The translations under genes and the position numbers were made by a program. Of a stretch of DNA of 64,000 nt, positions 20,586-31,189 are shown one piece after another. Each line of letters starts with the position of its first letter. Positions within the stretch are counted from its first letter, which is position 1. This DNA is from Cyanophora paradoxa (lineage: Eukaryota; Glaucocystophyceae; Cyanophorales; Cyanophoraceae): NCBI GenBank assembly GCA_004431415.1, contig QPMI01000531.1, positions 62,001 through 126,000 on the forward strand. The letters are read 5' to 3'. Below the pieces are notes generated by a model. That model searched no databases, was not told the DNA's origin, and saw only the letters and a program-made list of their open reading frames with translations.

Positions 20586-22565
20586 ATGCGCCTCAAACCC
20601 GCGCAGCGCCCCCCGGCCACGGATGCTCGTCACGCACCGTGTTTCCGGCTGCAGCGGTCCGCCCGCCGACCCGCACCCCGCACGACGACCGCCGCCCGAC
20701 CGCCCGCAGACGCCGCGCCCCCTCGCTGCGACCGGCTGCTGCTCGGGACTTCTTTCTTCCCGTCGTTGCCCTCCCGCATCAGAGCCGCGCGGTGCGCCCC
20801 GCCGCCCGCCCGCCCCGACGCGTCGGGCGAGCCCCCGCCCAGCTCGCGGCTGGAGGCGGGCCGACCCAGCGAGGCGCCCGTGGCGGCGGCCACAGCGGAC
20901 ACAGCGGCCGCCGCCACAGCGGCGGCGCAGCGGGCGAAGGGGAGGGCGCGGGCGCGGGAGGAGGAGGAGGCGGCGGTGCCGGCGGTGGCGGCGCTGCTGC
21001 GGCGGCGGCTGGGGCGGCACGTGACGGCGGAGGCGGCGGAGGCGGTGGCGCGCTCCGTGCGGCGGCGCCACAAGAACCGCGAGGTGCCGGCGCTGGAGCT
21101 GGCGGGCGCCGTGCTCGACCTGGCGCTGGAGGAGTGGCGGGCGGAGCCGGCGGCGCTCGGCCACGCCCTCGCCAAGCACCCGCGCATGCTCAACACGGGC
21201 GCCCCCGAGCTCCGCGCCCGCATGGCCGCCCTCCTCGCCCAGTACCCCTCTTACAACCCCACCATCGTCCTCCAGTCCTAGTGCGCCCGTACCCCCCCCC
21301 ACACACACACACACACCCCACCCCCCACCCCCCACCCCACCCCACACACCCCCTGACCTGGGTCTGGGGCCGGCGCCACAGCTACTCGCACATGCACCTG
21401 CTGCCGGCGAGCCTGGCGCGGAACGCGAAGGCGCAGGGGCGCACCCGCCGCATGCGCGCCACGGGCTACTCGGCCGAGCGGCTCGCCGAGGGGCGCCAGG
21501 CGCTGCGCGAGGCCGGCTTCAGCGCCAAGCTCGTCGCCTCGGTCGCCAAGCGGCGGCCGCACCTGCTCGGCACCGTCTCCGCCGACATGCTCCGCGCCTT
21601 CGCCCGCCTCCTCGTCGACGAGCTCGGCCTCACCCGGTCCGCCCCTACCCCCCCCCCCTGATCCTTCCCCCCCTGTCTAACCCTACACCCCCCCTCGCGC
21701 CAGGGCGGAGCTGGAGCAGTGTGTGATGCGGTCGCCGGTGCTGCTGGACTACACGGAGGGGTACCTGCGCCCCCGCCTCGAGTACCTCCTCTCGGAGGCC
21801 GGCCCCGCCTTCGACGCCGTCACGATCCGGAAGCTGCTGCTCTGGCCGGCCGTCTTCAACGTGGACCTCGACAAGGTCAAGGCCTTCGCCTCCGGGCTGG
21901 AGCGGCGCGGCTTCGGGAAGGGGGACGTGCAGGCGGCGATGCAGCACGCGGGGACGGCGCTGGCGCAGGACGTGGACGCCCTCTTCGCCCGCCTCGAGGC
22001 CGTCTTCTGCGCCCGCCTCGGCCTCTCCGCCGAGGAGCTCGCCTCGGGCGTGCGGCGGGCGCCGAGCCTGCTGGCGACGACGGAGGGGCTGGCGCGGACG
22101 GTGGAGGCGCTGCTGACGCGGGGGCGGGAGGAGTTCGGGGTGGAGCGGGAGCACGTCGTGCACGTGGCGCGCCAGCAGCCCGAAGTCCTCTGCCTCAAGT
22201 ACGAGGCGAACCTGCGCCCCAAGCTCCGCCTCCTCCGCGACTTCGGCGCCCTGCCCCTCGCCATGCGCCGCCCCATCCTCCTCGCCTCGGGCCTCGAGAC
22301 GCGCCTCTGGCCCCGCGCCGCCGCCAGCGCCCGCGTGGAGCTGGGCTGCAGCCTGGGGCACGCGATGCTCCCCAGCGACGCGGCGTTTGCGGAGCGCGTG
22401 GGGCTCCCCGCGCCCCTCTGGGAGGCCTACATCGCGGAGGCCCGCGAGGCCCTCGACGCCGCCCGCGCCGCTGGCTGGCCCGAGCCCGCCGCCCCGCCCC
22501 TCACCAGCTTCGTCCCGCCCCTCCCGCCCCTCCCGCCCCGCGCCCCGCCCGCCCCGGCCCCCTAG
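20586..22565 (+). CDS. mTERF-family protein
   Basis: Three exons (20586-21280, 21382-21636, 21704-22565) join into 1812 nt, 603 codons plus stop. The first junction removes an apparent stop: TA at 21279-21280 plus C at 21382 makes Tyr. The second rebuilds Arg from CG and G. The N-terminus is Arg/Pro/Ala-rich and could target an organelle. The body carries helical repeats of about 30-35 residues with 'P-x-LL' and 'hP' signatures: LGHALAKHPRMLNTGAPEL, LVASVAKRRPHLLGTVSADM, LEQCVMRSPVLLDYTEGYL, IRKLLLWPAVFNVDLDKV, GVRRAPSLLATTEGLA, HVARQQPEVLCLKYEANL and MRRPILLASGLETRLWPRA. mTERF proteins bind organellar DNA or RNA and control transcription termination, splicing or ribosome assembly. Which organelle is unknown. 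The tail is Pro/Ala-rich. Alternative start at 20404 would need another exon. Confidence 0.88.
21288..21354. repeat. CA/C-rich microsatellite inside mTERF intron 1
   Basis: A C run, then (CA)n, then CCCCACC/CACC repeats fill the middle of the first mTERF intron. They act as an extended C-rich tract ahead of the CTGAC branch-like motif at about 21353-21357. Confidence 0.85.
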
Positions 22566-23452
22566 CTCCTTCCGAGCCCCCACCCTCCCGCGCCTGCCCC
22601 CGGCCGGGCTCCTCCCCGTCCCCCCTGCCGGCTTCTTCTCTCCTCTAGCTTTTTGTTGCCCATCCAAGTCCTTGAATTCTTCTTTTTTCTCGAGAGTCCC
22701 GGTCCTTTGCGGTAGAGTCCTAAGCTTCTTCAACCCGAGTCGGAACCTCGGAGAGACTCAGAATTTCGAGGGGGTGACACGTGCGAGTATCGGAATTTCG
22801 AGGAGATAACCTCGGAGAGACTCAGAATTTCGAGGGGGTGACACGTGCGAGTATCGGAATTTCGAGGAGATCTAGAGGGGTTGAGCTCGAGGTGCGGGGT
22901 ACTGCCGCGCAGCGGCGGTACGAAAATCGTTGCCACGGCCGCGGTGGCACACGGCCGCAGCTGCAGTTCAGATTCGAATTCCGAGTTCAGAATTTCGAGG
23001 AGAGGGGTTAAGGAGTAGCGCCGCCCTGCGCGCAACGGTACGTAAACCGGTGTCACTGAGTCACGGCTGTGGCGGCGGCCCGGCGGTGGCCGCCGGGCAC
23101 ACGTGCTCATGCTCACGCCGCACTTGAGTACCAGTGATCATGAGGTCGATCATGAGTGATCATGATCATGAGGTCGATATGCCATATGGCATTTGACATC
23201 TGGCATGGAAGCTCTGGATGCCTCGAGCCTCACTTGCAATTGCCAACGTGCACGTTCCTTTTACTTGCAATTGCCAAAGTGCCAGACGGTGAAAATTATA
23301 ATTAGTTACTTCGTTTTTAATGTTTGGCTGCGAGATCTACGGAGAGCTCTGCAGCTGCAGGTATCGATATCCTCGGGCCCCGACGGTGAGGGGCCCGCGG
23401 GCCCCCGGGGCTCTGGGGCCACCGGGCCACGCCCCTCGCCCCGCGCCGGCGC
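22566..23452. other. Intergenic spacer between convergent genes
   Basis: The mTERF gene ends at 22565 and the coiled-coil gene ends leftward at 23453, so this holds two 3' ends. It contains the 64-bp tandem repeat, a palindrome-rich stretch at 23130-23180 (TGATCATGA, CATATGGCATTTG) and no coding exon. Confidence 0.6.
22746..22871. repeat. 64-bp direct repeat, two copies
   Basis: Unit 22746-22809 is repeated at 22810-22871 without a visible mismatch until the end of copy 2. Each unit contains two copies of GAATTTCGAG; another GAATTTCGAGGAG sits near 22990. The inner motif suggests an older, shorter repeat. Confidence 0.92.
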
Positions 23453-26400
23453 CTACTGGAAGTCGGGGGCGGCGTCGAGGCCGGAGGCGGCGGCGGCGAG
23501 GGCCTCGGCCCCGAAGAAGTCGTCCTCCCCCAGCTCGTCCTCCTCCCCCGCCCCCTCGTCCGCCAGCTCGAGGCCGAGCCGCGCGAACGCCTCCTCGGCC
23601 ACCTCCTGCGCGCGCGCGCCCTCGCCCTCAGCCCGGCGAGGGCCGCCGGGGGCCCCGGGCCTGGGCGCACGGTGAACTTGAGGTAGGCGCTGTGGATGCT
23701 GCCGATGCCGCCCGTGAGGCGCTCCGCCTTGGCCTCGGGCAGGCACCCGCCGTTGGCCTCCTGCGCCAGCTCCTCCACCTCCTCGAGGGCCTCCCCGGCC
23801 TCCTCCGCCGCCTCCTGCGCCGCCTCCGCCTGCTCGGCCGCCTGCTCCGCCGCCTCCTCGCCCTCCTCCGCCTCCTCCTCGGCCTCCTCCAGCATCTCCT
23901 CGAGGGCCTCGCGCTCGGCGGGGGAGGCCGCCTCGTCGGCGAGCGCCTCGAGCAGGGCCGCCTCCTCCGCCGCCGCATCCGCCTCCTCTTGGGCGTCGCG
24001 GGCGGCCTCCTCGGCCTCGGCCGCCTCCTCGCGCGCCTCCTCCGCGTGCTCGTGCGCCTCCTCCGCCGCCGCCTCGGGGTCCTCCTCCGCCAGCTCCTCG
24101 ATCGCCTGCCCGCCGTCAGCCCGGCCCGCCGCCCCGCCCCGCCCGCCGCGAGCCGCCCGGGGCCGCGCACCTCGAGCTCGGCCTTGGCCTCCGCGATGAT
24201 GGCCTGCGGGGGCGGCCCCCGCGTCGGCCCCCGCCCGCGCGCGCGCGCGCGGGGCGGCCGGGGCGGCTATGGGGCGGACCTGGGCCTCGGTGGTGACCTC
24301 GGGGACGGAGGTGGCGATCTTGTGGACGGCGCTCTTGATGTCCGCGACCTCCTCCTTCATCGCCGACACCTCGCCCCGCACCTCCGAGAGCTCCGCCTTC
24401 ACGCCCGCCACGTCCCGCCTCAGCGCCCCCACCCCGTCCTCCTCATCCTCCTGGACAGCCGGCCCCGTGCTCAGCGGGAGGCCGCCGCCTGCGGCGCCCC
24501 GGGGCCCCTCGTGGGGCGCACCGTCTCGGGCGAGGCATCGCGGGACTCCTCCACGGCCTCCTCCGCATCGGCCACGGTCTCCTCCACCGTTGCCTGCGCC
24601 CACCCACCCGCGTCGGCCCCTGTGCCGCGCCGGGCGCCACGCGGAGCGGCGCCGGCGGTCGGGGAGCGCTGGGGCGGACCTGGGTCTCCTGGACCTCCTG
24701 CTGCTGCTCGTCAACGGTGTCGGCGACGATGTCGGCGACCGCGTCCTGCGCCGCCCGCTCAGCCGCGCCCCGCGCCGCGCCGCGCCGCCGGGGCGGCGGC
24801 GCACGATGGCGGGGCTGCTGGTCTCGGCGGCGAGGGTCTCGGCGTCCTCCTTGATCTCGTCGAGCTTGTCGGCCTCCTTGTCGAGCTTCTCCTTGGCCTC
24901 CTCCAGCTTTTCCTGCTTCTCTTTGAGGTCCTCGCGCAGCTCGGCCTGCTCGGCCGGCGTGTCCGCCTGCTGGAGCTGCTCCTGCGCCTGCTGGAGCTCC
25001 TCGGCGATGTCCTGCACCTCCGCCTGCGCCTCCTCGATCTTCTCGACCGCGTCGGCCGCCGCCTCCTGCAGCTCCTGCGCCTGCTCCACCGGCTGCTCAC
25101 CCCGCCCCGCCCCGCCCCGTCGGCCTCGTGGCTTGGGGCGCCCCGGGCCCCTCGCGGGGCGCACCGTCTCGGGCGAGGCATCGCGGGACTCCTCCACGGC
25201 CTCCTCCGCATCGGCCACGGTCTCCTCCACCGTTGCCTGCGCCCACCCACCCGCGTCGGCCCCTGTGCCGCGCCGGGCGCCACGCGGAGCGGCGCCGGCG
25301 GTCGGGGAGCGCTGGGGCGGACCTGGGTCTCCTGGACCTCCTGCTGCTGCTCGTCAACGGTGTCGGCGACGATGTCGGCGACCGCGTCCTGCGCCGCCCG
25401 CTCAGCCGCGCCCCGCGCCGCGCCGCGCCGCCGGGGCGGCGGCGCACGATGGCGGGGCTGCTGGTCTCGGCGGCGAGGGTCTCGGCGTCCTCCTTGATCT
25501 CGTCGAGCTTGTCGGCCTCCTTGTCGAGCTTCTCCTTGGCCTCCTCCAGCTTTTCCTGCTTCTCTTTGAGGTCCTCGCGCAGCTCGGCCTGCTCGGCCGG
25601 CGTGTCCGCCTGCTGGAGCTGCTCCTGCGCCTGCTGGAGCTCCTCGGCGATGTCCTGCACCTCCGCCTGCGCCTCCTCGATCTTCTCGACCGCGTCGGCC
25701 GCCGCCTCCTGCAGCTCCTGCGCCTGCTCCACCGGCTGCTCACCCCGCCCCGCCCCGCCCCGTCGGCCTCGTGGCTTGGGGCGCCCCGGGCCCCTCGCGG
25801 GGCGCACCGTCTCGGGCGAGGCATCGCGGGACTCCTCCACGGCCTCCTCCGCATCGGCCACGGTCTCCTCCACCGTTGCCTGCGCCCACCCACCCGCGTC
25901 GGCCCCTGTGCCGCGCCGGGCGCCACGCGGAGCGGCGCCGGCGGTCGGGGAGCGCTGGGGCGGACCTGGGTCTCCTGGACCTCCTGCTGCTGCTCGTCAA
26001 CGGTGTCGGCGACGATGTCGGCGACCGCGTCCTGCGCCGCCCGCTCAGCCGCGCCCGCGCCGCGCCGCGCCGCCGGGGCGGCGGCGCACGATGGCGGGGC
26101 TGCTGGTCTCGGCGGCGAGGGTCTCGGCGTCCTCCTTGATCTCGTCGAGCTTGTCGGCCTCCTTGTCGAGCTTCTCCTTGGCCTCCTCCAGCTTTTCCTG
26201 CTTCTCTTTGAGGTCCTCGCGCAGCTCGGCCTGCTCGGCCGGCGTGTCCGCCTGCTGGAGCTGCTCCTGCGCCTGCTGGAGCTCCTCGGCGATGTCCTGC
26301 ACCTCCGCCTGCGCCTCCTCGATCTTCTCGACCGCGTCGGCCGCCGCCTCCTGCAGCTCCTGCGCCTGCTCCACCGGCTGCTCACCCCGCCCCGCCCCGC

Positions 26401-28472
26401 CCCGCCCCGTCGGCCTCGTGGCTTGGGGCGCCCCGGGCCCCTCGCGGGGCGCACCGTCTCGGGCGAGGCATCGCGGGACTCCTCCACGGCCTCCTCCGCA
26501 TCGGCCACGGTCTCCTCCACCGTTGCCTGCGCCCGCCCGCCCGCGTCGGCCCCTGTGCCGCGCCGGGCGCCACGCGGAGCGGCGCCGGCGGTCGGGGAGC
26601 GCTGGGGCGGACCTGGGTCTCCTGGACCTCCTGCTGCTGCTCGTTGATCGCGTTCAACACAACGTCGGCGACCGCGTCCTTCGCAGTCCCGCCGTGATCA
26701 GCCGCGCCCCGCGAGCGTCGCGCGCGCCGCGCTGCCCGGGCCGCGGCGCACGACGACGGGGCTGCTGGACTGCGTTGCTAAATCGATGGCTTGGTCCTCC
26801 AGGTCGGCGAGGATCTGCGCCTGCTCCTCCAGCTCCGCCTTCGCCTCCTCCAGCTCCCCCTGGTCCTCAACGAGCTCTTCCACCAACTCCTCCTCCTCCT
26901 CCTCCTCGTCGCCCTGCTCGCCCTCGTCCGACTCGCTCTTGTCCTCGAGCGCCTTCTGCTTCTCCTTGGCGTCCTTCTTGAGGCCCTTCACTTTGGCCTT
27001 CGTCCCCTTGACCGCCTTCACGACGCTTCGCACCGCCTCCCGCACCCCTTTCACGATGTCGATCGTGTGCACGTTTCCCTGCAGCGAAAGTTTGTGAATC
27101 AAGCCGCTCCTCTTCATCGATATATATCTCTCCAAGAGCAATTGCAACGGACCTCTTTCTGCAGCTGAAGCTTGGATTTCCACATCTCACGAAGCTCCTC
27201 ATTTTCGCTCTGCTGCGACGGAGCACGATCAACCAAGCTGCCGTCGTTTCCCGCAATTCTAAAGCGTGCAGCTCCAAGGTGTGCAGCTCCAAGGTCTCGG
27301 GCCCCACATCGTCACCCATGGCCAGCCATAAAATTGAATCTGCTGAGCCTCGGAGAACGCGGACCTCTTTCTCCGGCGGCGGGTTGTCCTCGAGAAACTG
27401 CGGTGCAGAAATAATACATGAGCGCTCTTCCATGGCTCTTTCGTTTATCAATAAAGTACGCAATTGTAAAAGCAGCGGACCTTGTTCAGCTTCAGCTTCA
27501 AGGCTTCAATTTGCTCACGGTACCCATCGCGGATTTTCTCAAGCTTCTGCAAAGCATTAATCAAGAGGGGCAGCTTTCGAAGTTTCTGCTGCGCTTATGG
27601 CAACGGACCGCCTTCTGCTTGGGCTTGGCGTTCAGCGTCTCGTCGGATTCCAGTTGAGATTCGATTTGCTGAAGCTCTATCTCTTGAAACTGCAATTGCA
27701 AGGTCGATCTCGGCCCCGAGCGCTATATATTTCTGCCGAGAAAGCAGCGGACCTCGATCTGATTCCTCAGAACTTGTTCCCGACCAGCACGAGACATCTC
27801 TGCCTGCAGAAGGTAATGTTAGAATGCCCTTAAGATCTGCGAAACTTAAGGGCAGCGCCCGCGGCGGACCGATTCCTCCATGGTTATGACTTTCGTCTGC
27901 AGCACGTGGCGGAGCTGTAAGCATTTAAAAGACCAACAACAAAATCACGGCAGGCACGGACCTTTATCGGCCTGGAATCTGAGTCCCCTCCATCCTGAAA
28001 GAGCCGCGGGCGTCAGCGCTAGCCCAGCCAAAAATTCGCAGCGCAAATCTAAAAGTTATTTGGTTGGGAGTCGCGATCGACCTCAGCTGCGCATGCAGAT
28101 TTAGACGTAAGCTTAAGCACGTTCACACTCGCGCGCATTGGCATGCATATATATGAGCGCGTGACCGCCCCGTCACCGATGCTTGCGCAGCAGCAACGCT
28201 GGACGTGCACGTGCACAGACGTGTTCGCGTGTGTTAGACTCTGAGATCTAGACGCGTTCGGGTGGCATGGGGTCGTTGGGTGCGGAGACTCATATGCATG
28301 CGAGTCGGGCCGTGCGCGGCCCTGCTGTGCACAGGCATATGCATGCGTGCGCAAGCGCACGCTGCAATATTTAATGTGCGCGTGCAAAGCGCACCTTCGA
28401 CGCGTTTGCCGCCTCGTCGCGCTGGGCCTTCGCAATCGAAACGCGAAGTGAGTCCACCATTGATCCGGACAT
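23453..28472 (-). CDS. Acidic coiled-coil protein with amplified exon cassette
   Basis: A long gene of many small exons, most ending in Lys/Glu before a GTCCGC or GTGCGC donor. 5' exons include HAQIAKMSGSMVDSL (about 28480), MSRAGREQVLRNQIE (27780), FQEIELQQIESQLESDE (27650), LINALQKLEKIRDGYREQI (27540), FLEDNPPPEKE (27380), ENEELREMWKSKLQLQKE (27200), then REAVRSVVKAVKGTKAKV with a Glu run and EELEEQ-type helix (26790-27100). Next come repeated cassettes at 24478-26660. The 3' exons are GVGALRRDVAGVKAELSEVR (24400), a very Glu/Ala-rich helix (EEAAEAEEAARDAQEEAD, 23700-24100), HSAYLKFT, and DELGEDDFFGAEALAAAASG before the stop at 23453. It is almost entirely predicted coiled coil. I cannot name it; structural or scaffold roles are only inference. 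Start Met at 28472 is tentative. Confidence 0.65.
24478..26660 (-). repeat. 643-bp tandem duplication of an exon cassette, 3+ copies
   Basis: The word GCGCACCGTC at 24516, 25159, 25802 and 26449 gives periods of 643, 643 and 647; GCACGATGGC at 24801, 25443 and 26086 gives 642 and 643. Copies look almost identical apart from a few bases in the GC repeats of the introns. Each unit holds three minus-strand exons: EQPVEQAQELQEAAADAVEK..., a short AERAAQDAVADIVADTVDEQ exon, and ATVEETVADAEEAVEESRDA. The short exon of the 5'-most copy (26640-26690) has diverged (AKDAVADVVLNAINEQQQE), as has the preceding long exon with its SSPVVVRRGPG motif, so these are the probable ancestral units. Confidence 0.93.
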
Positions 28473-29281
28473 CTTGGCGATCTGCGCGTGCGTGTGCATA
28501 TACGCAGCGGTCACATAGCAATCGCAGATGAACCGAAGATCGCGACCGTCGGATCGGCTGACGTCGACCAAATCTATGCACGGCTCCGGGCGCGGGCGGG
28601 CCGGGGATTGCGCATGCTCGCGCACCTAGCTCGAACGAAAGAAAAGGACGCCTTGCTGAAGATTGAGACCGGGCGCGAGTGCTGCGGCTGCAGCTGAGAG
28701 CGCAGCGAGAACCAGCGACCGTCGGAGGCGCCTCAGTGCGAGCGATGGCTGTCGAGTCCGACCGGCGCAGCGGGGGCGCTTGAAAGCGCTACTAGTACTA
28801 CTAGCCTGAGGCTACTAGTTAGTAGCTATAGCCTATAGCCTACCGTAGTACCAGTACCGCCGGATAACCGTTGAACCGCCGCTAGCGCTAACGCTAGAGC
28901 GAGCCTACGTATACGTAGTACGTACTATGTAGTACGCCATGGTGCAAGTTGCGAACTTGCAACTGCATGCCGCAGTGCGAACCTCGAACTCCTACAAAAA
29001 AAGGGTTGCAGGCTCTTTCCCGCAAAAAAACGGCTCTTTCACGGTTGCCGCAGCGCTGAAAAAAAGGTTCGGGCTCTTTATCGGATCCCAAGAGCCTCGA
29101 GAAAATTGAAAAGTACTAGCCTACACATACGTCACCGCATGCATATGAACAGCAGCCGGGCGGCCCGGGCCGCCCGATTAACATTAACATTAGATCTCCG
29201 CGAGCCGCCGTGGTCCGCTGCCGAAGCCAGCGCTATTCCTATGATACGACGCGTGCGATGTAGCCAGCAAGGCCGAGCTGA
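28473..29281. other. Intergenic region with palindromes and A-tract repeats
   Basis: Contains CTAG-rich self-complementary DNA at 28790-28930 (ACTAGTACTACTAG, CTATAGCCTATAG, TACGTATACGTAGTAC). At 28995-29080 a block of A-tract plus GGCTCTTT occurs three times. Frames here are short and unconvincing. The true first exon of the coiled-coil gene may lie within 28473-28625. Confidence 0.55.
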
Positions 29282-31189
29282 CTACGCCTGGTCTGGCAGA
29301 GCGGCCTGTGTACGCCGGTGAGCGGGGGCGCAGGGCGCCGCGGGGCGGGGGGAAGGGGCGGGGCGCGGGGAAGGGCGGGGGGCGGGCACCCGGGCGGCGC
29401 GGTAGCGGGCGTGGGCCTCGCGGACCCCCGCCTCGGGGGGCAGGCCGTGCGCCTCCACCTGCACCGCCCTGCCCGCCCCCGCCCCGTCAGGCGCCGCAGA
29501 CGGCGGCAGGGCGCGCGGCTCGCGGGGCGGGGGCGGGGGCGGGGGCGAGGGACCGGAGGAGGCGCGGGGAGGCGGCGAGGGCGTCGAGGAAGGCGGCGAC
29601 CTCGTCGGGCGCCTCGTCCCAGTCGAGCCGCAGCCGCACCTGCCGCTCGCCCTGAGCCGCCCCCCGGCCCCGCCCCGCGCCCGCGGGCTGGCCCGGCCAG
29701 CGGCACCTCCATCCCGGGGGCGCCTCCTCCAGCGCCCCAGGAGATCCTCTGCGCACGGAGGGGCGCCCCGTCGCGCGGCGAGGAGGGGGCGGGGCGGGGA
29801 GGGCGGACCGAGGGTGCACGTGAGGCGGCAGGCGTGCGCGAAGCGGAGGCTGCGGAGCGTCGCGGCGTGCGGCCCGCCTGCGCCGGGGGCGGTGAGGGGG
29901 GATGGGGGCCGAGGGCTGGGGGGGCAGGGGCGGGGCGACCTGCGAGCCAGCGGAGGGCGGGGGCGTCGAGGTCGCAGGCCTGCACCGTGACCTCCTCCAG
30001 GCCGGCGAGGGCGTCCGGGGGCACCCCCTCGGGCCCCGGCAGCCGGCAGAACTCCAGGCAGAGCGCCGCGGGGACCGCCGCCGCGTCGACCTCGCACGGG
30101 CGCAGGACGGCGGCGAGCTGCGCGGCCGCCCCCGCGTCGCGGAGGTCGAAGGAGTCGTCCCCGAGGAGCGCGAGAGCGCGGCAGCGGACGCCGGCGGCGG
30201 CGAGGGCCCCCAGCGCCGGCCCCACGTCCTCGAACATGAGCGCCACGTCGAAGCAGGCGCGCAGCGCCGGCAGCCGCTCCAGAAGCTCCGCCCCGCACGC
30301 AGGCGACACTGACGCCCCGAGCTCCTCCAGCCGCCCCAGCCGTGGCAGCTGCCGTCCGTGAGCCGTCGCGGCACGGCTCGACCGGGGGCTCTCCGTACCC
30401 GTTCGATCTCGTCGATGCGGCCCAGGCTACCGTCCGCGCACCAGAGCCGAAGGGAGCGGAGCGCGGGGGCGAGCCGCTCCAGTCCGTCGACGCGCAGCAC
30501 CAGCGCCGCCGCGTCGTCCAAGCCCCCTGCGCGTCGCTTCCGGTCACACGCATACCACCGGGGCCGCACGCGGCGGCGGCCCTCGCGCACCGGCGGCGAC
30601 CTCGAGCGCCTCCAGCCGCGCCCCGCACGCCGCCAGCACTTCGGGGAGCCCGCAGCCGCCCGCGGGGAGGTCGTCCGGCGACCCGAGTGCCGCGGAGCAA
30701 ACGTTGATCCGCGGCAGGCCCACAGAGCAGACGCTGATCCGCAGCCGCGAGACGCCCGCGCAGATGGGGTGCCGCACCACCTCGGCCGCAGCAGCGACCG
30801 AGAGCGCCCGCTTCTCGTACGTATCGAGCCGGAGCTGCGCGGCCCGGAGCCCCGCGTGTTCCGAATCGCTCCGCGGCCGCCTCGACGCAAACTCCCGCCG
30901 TTTTCTTCGCAGCAAGCCCCGCGCGTCTCCCTCCGGCACATCGCCGGCGATCCTGCGCTGCTGTCAGGGCGCACAGAAAACTGCGATGCGTCCGAACGCA
31001 CACAAGATCGAGAGAGGTATTGTGCGGCGGTTCCCTGGCCGCCTGCGCCCACTTCTTGCACACCGCGGCGGCCCTGAAGCGCTCCTGCATGTCGAGCCGC
31101 ACGAAGATGCTCGCTAGCAGCTCCGGAGGCAGCAGGTCCGCATTGCAGAGTGCTGTTTCGAACGGGCCGGGGTCAGCGAGAACGCGCAT
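29282..31189 (-). CDS. F-box protein with leucine-rich C-terminal part
   Basis: The Met at 31189 starts MRVLADPGPFETALCNADLL; an F-box follows immediately: LPPELLASIFVRLDMQERFR then AAVCKKWAQAA. The SCF-adaptor role is inferred from this motif. Later exons carry LRR-like strands: RLDTYEKRALSVAAAAEVV (about 30800), VSRLRISVCSVGLPRINV (30740), LRVDGLERLAPALRSLRLW (30460), LLERLPALRACFDVALMFED (30260), AGLEEVTVQACDLDAPALRW (29970), ATLRSLRFAHACRL (29860), RLRLDWDEAPDEVAAFLDAL (29620) and VQVEAHGLPPEAGVREAHA (29420). Introns are G-rich in the plus sequence. The last open frame stops at 29282. It differs from the F-box gene at 18.2-19.8 kb in sequence and in having many introns, so the two are not recent copies. 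Confidence 0.68.
   Translation of the reverse strand: MRVLADPGPFETALCNADLLPPELLASIFVRLDMQERFRAAAVCKKWAQAAREPPHNTSLDLVCVRTHRSFLCALTAAQDRRRCAGGRRAGLAAKKTAGVCVEAAAERFGTRGAPGRAAPARYVREAGALGRCCGRGGAAPHLRGRLAAADQRLLCGPAADQRLLRGTRVAGRPPRGRLRAPRSAGGVRGAAGGARGRRRCARAAAACGPGGMRVTGSDAQGAWTTRRRWCCASTDWSGSPPRSAPFGSGARTVAWAASTRSNGYGEPPVEPCRDGSRTAAATAGAAGGARGVSVACVRGGASGAAAGAARLLRRGAHVRGRGAGAGGPRRRRRPLPRSRAPRGRLLRPPRRGGGRAARRRPAPVRGRRGGGPRGALPGVLPAAGARGGAPGRPRRPGGGHGAGLRPRRPRPPLARRSPRPCPPSPRPPSPLTAPGAGGPHAATLRSLRFAHACRLTCTLGPPSPPRPLLAARRGAPPCAEDLLGRWRRRPRDGGAAGRASPRARGGAGGRLRASGRCGCGSTGTRRPTRSPPSSTPSPPPRASSGPSPPPPPPPREPRALPPSAAPDGAGAGRAVQVEAHGLPPEAGVREAHARYRAARVPAPRPSPRPAPSPRPAAPCAPAHRRTQAALPDQA

Noticed and set aside
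24269-26647. Long plus-strand frames with Ser/Ala repeats over the tandem duplication
   Set aside because: Mirror of the acidic coiled-coil exons. Only the minus strand gives heptad-rich coiled coil and proper splice borders.
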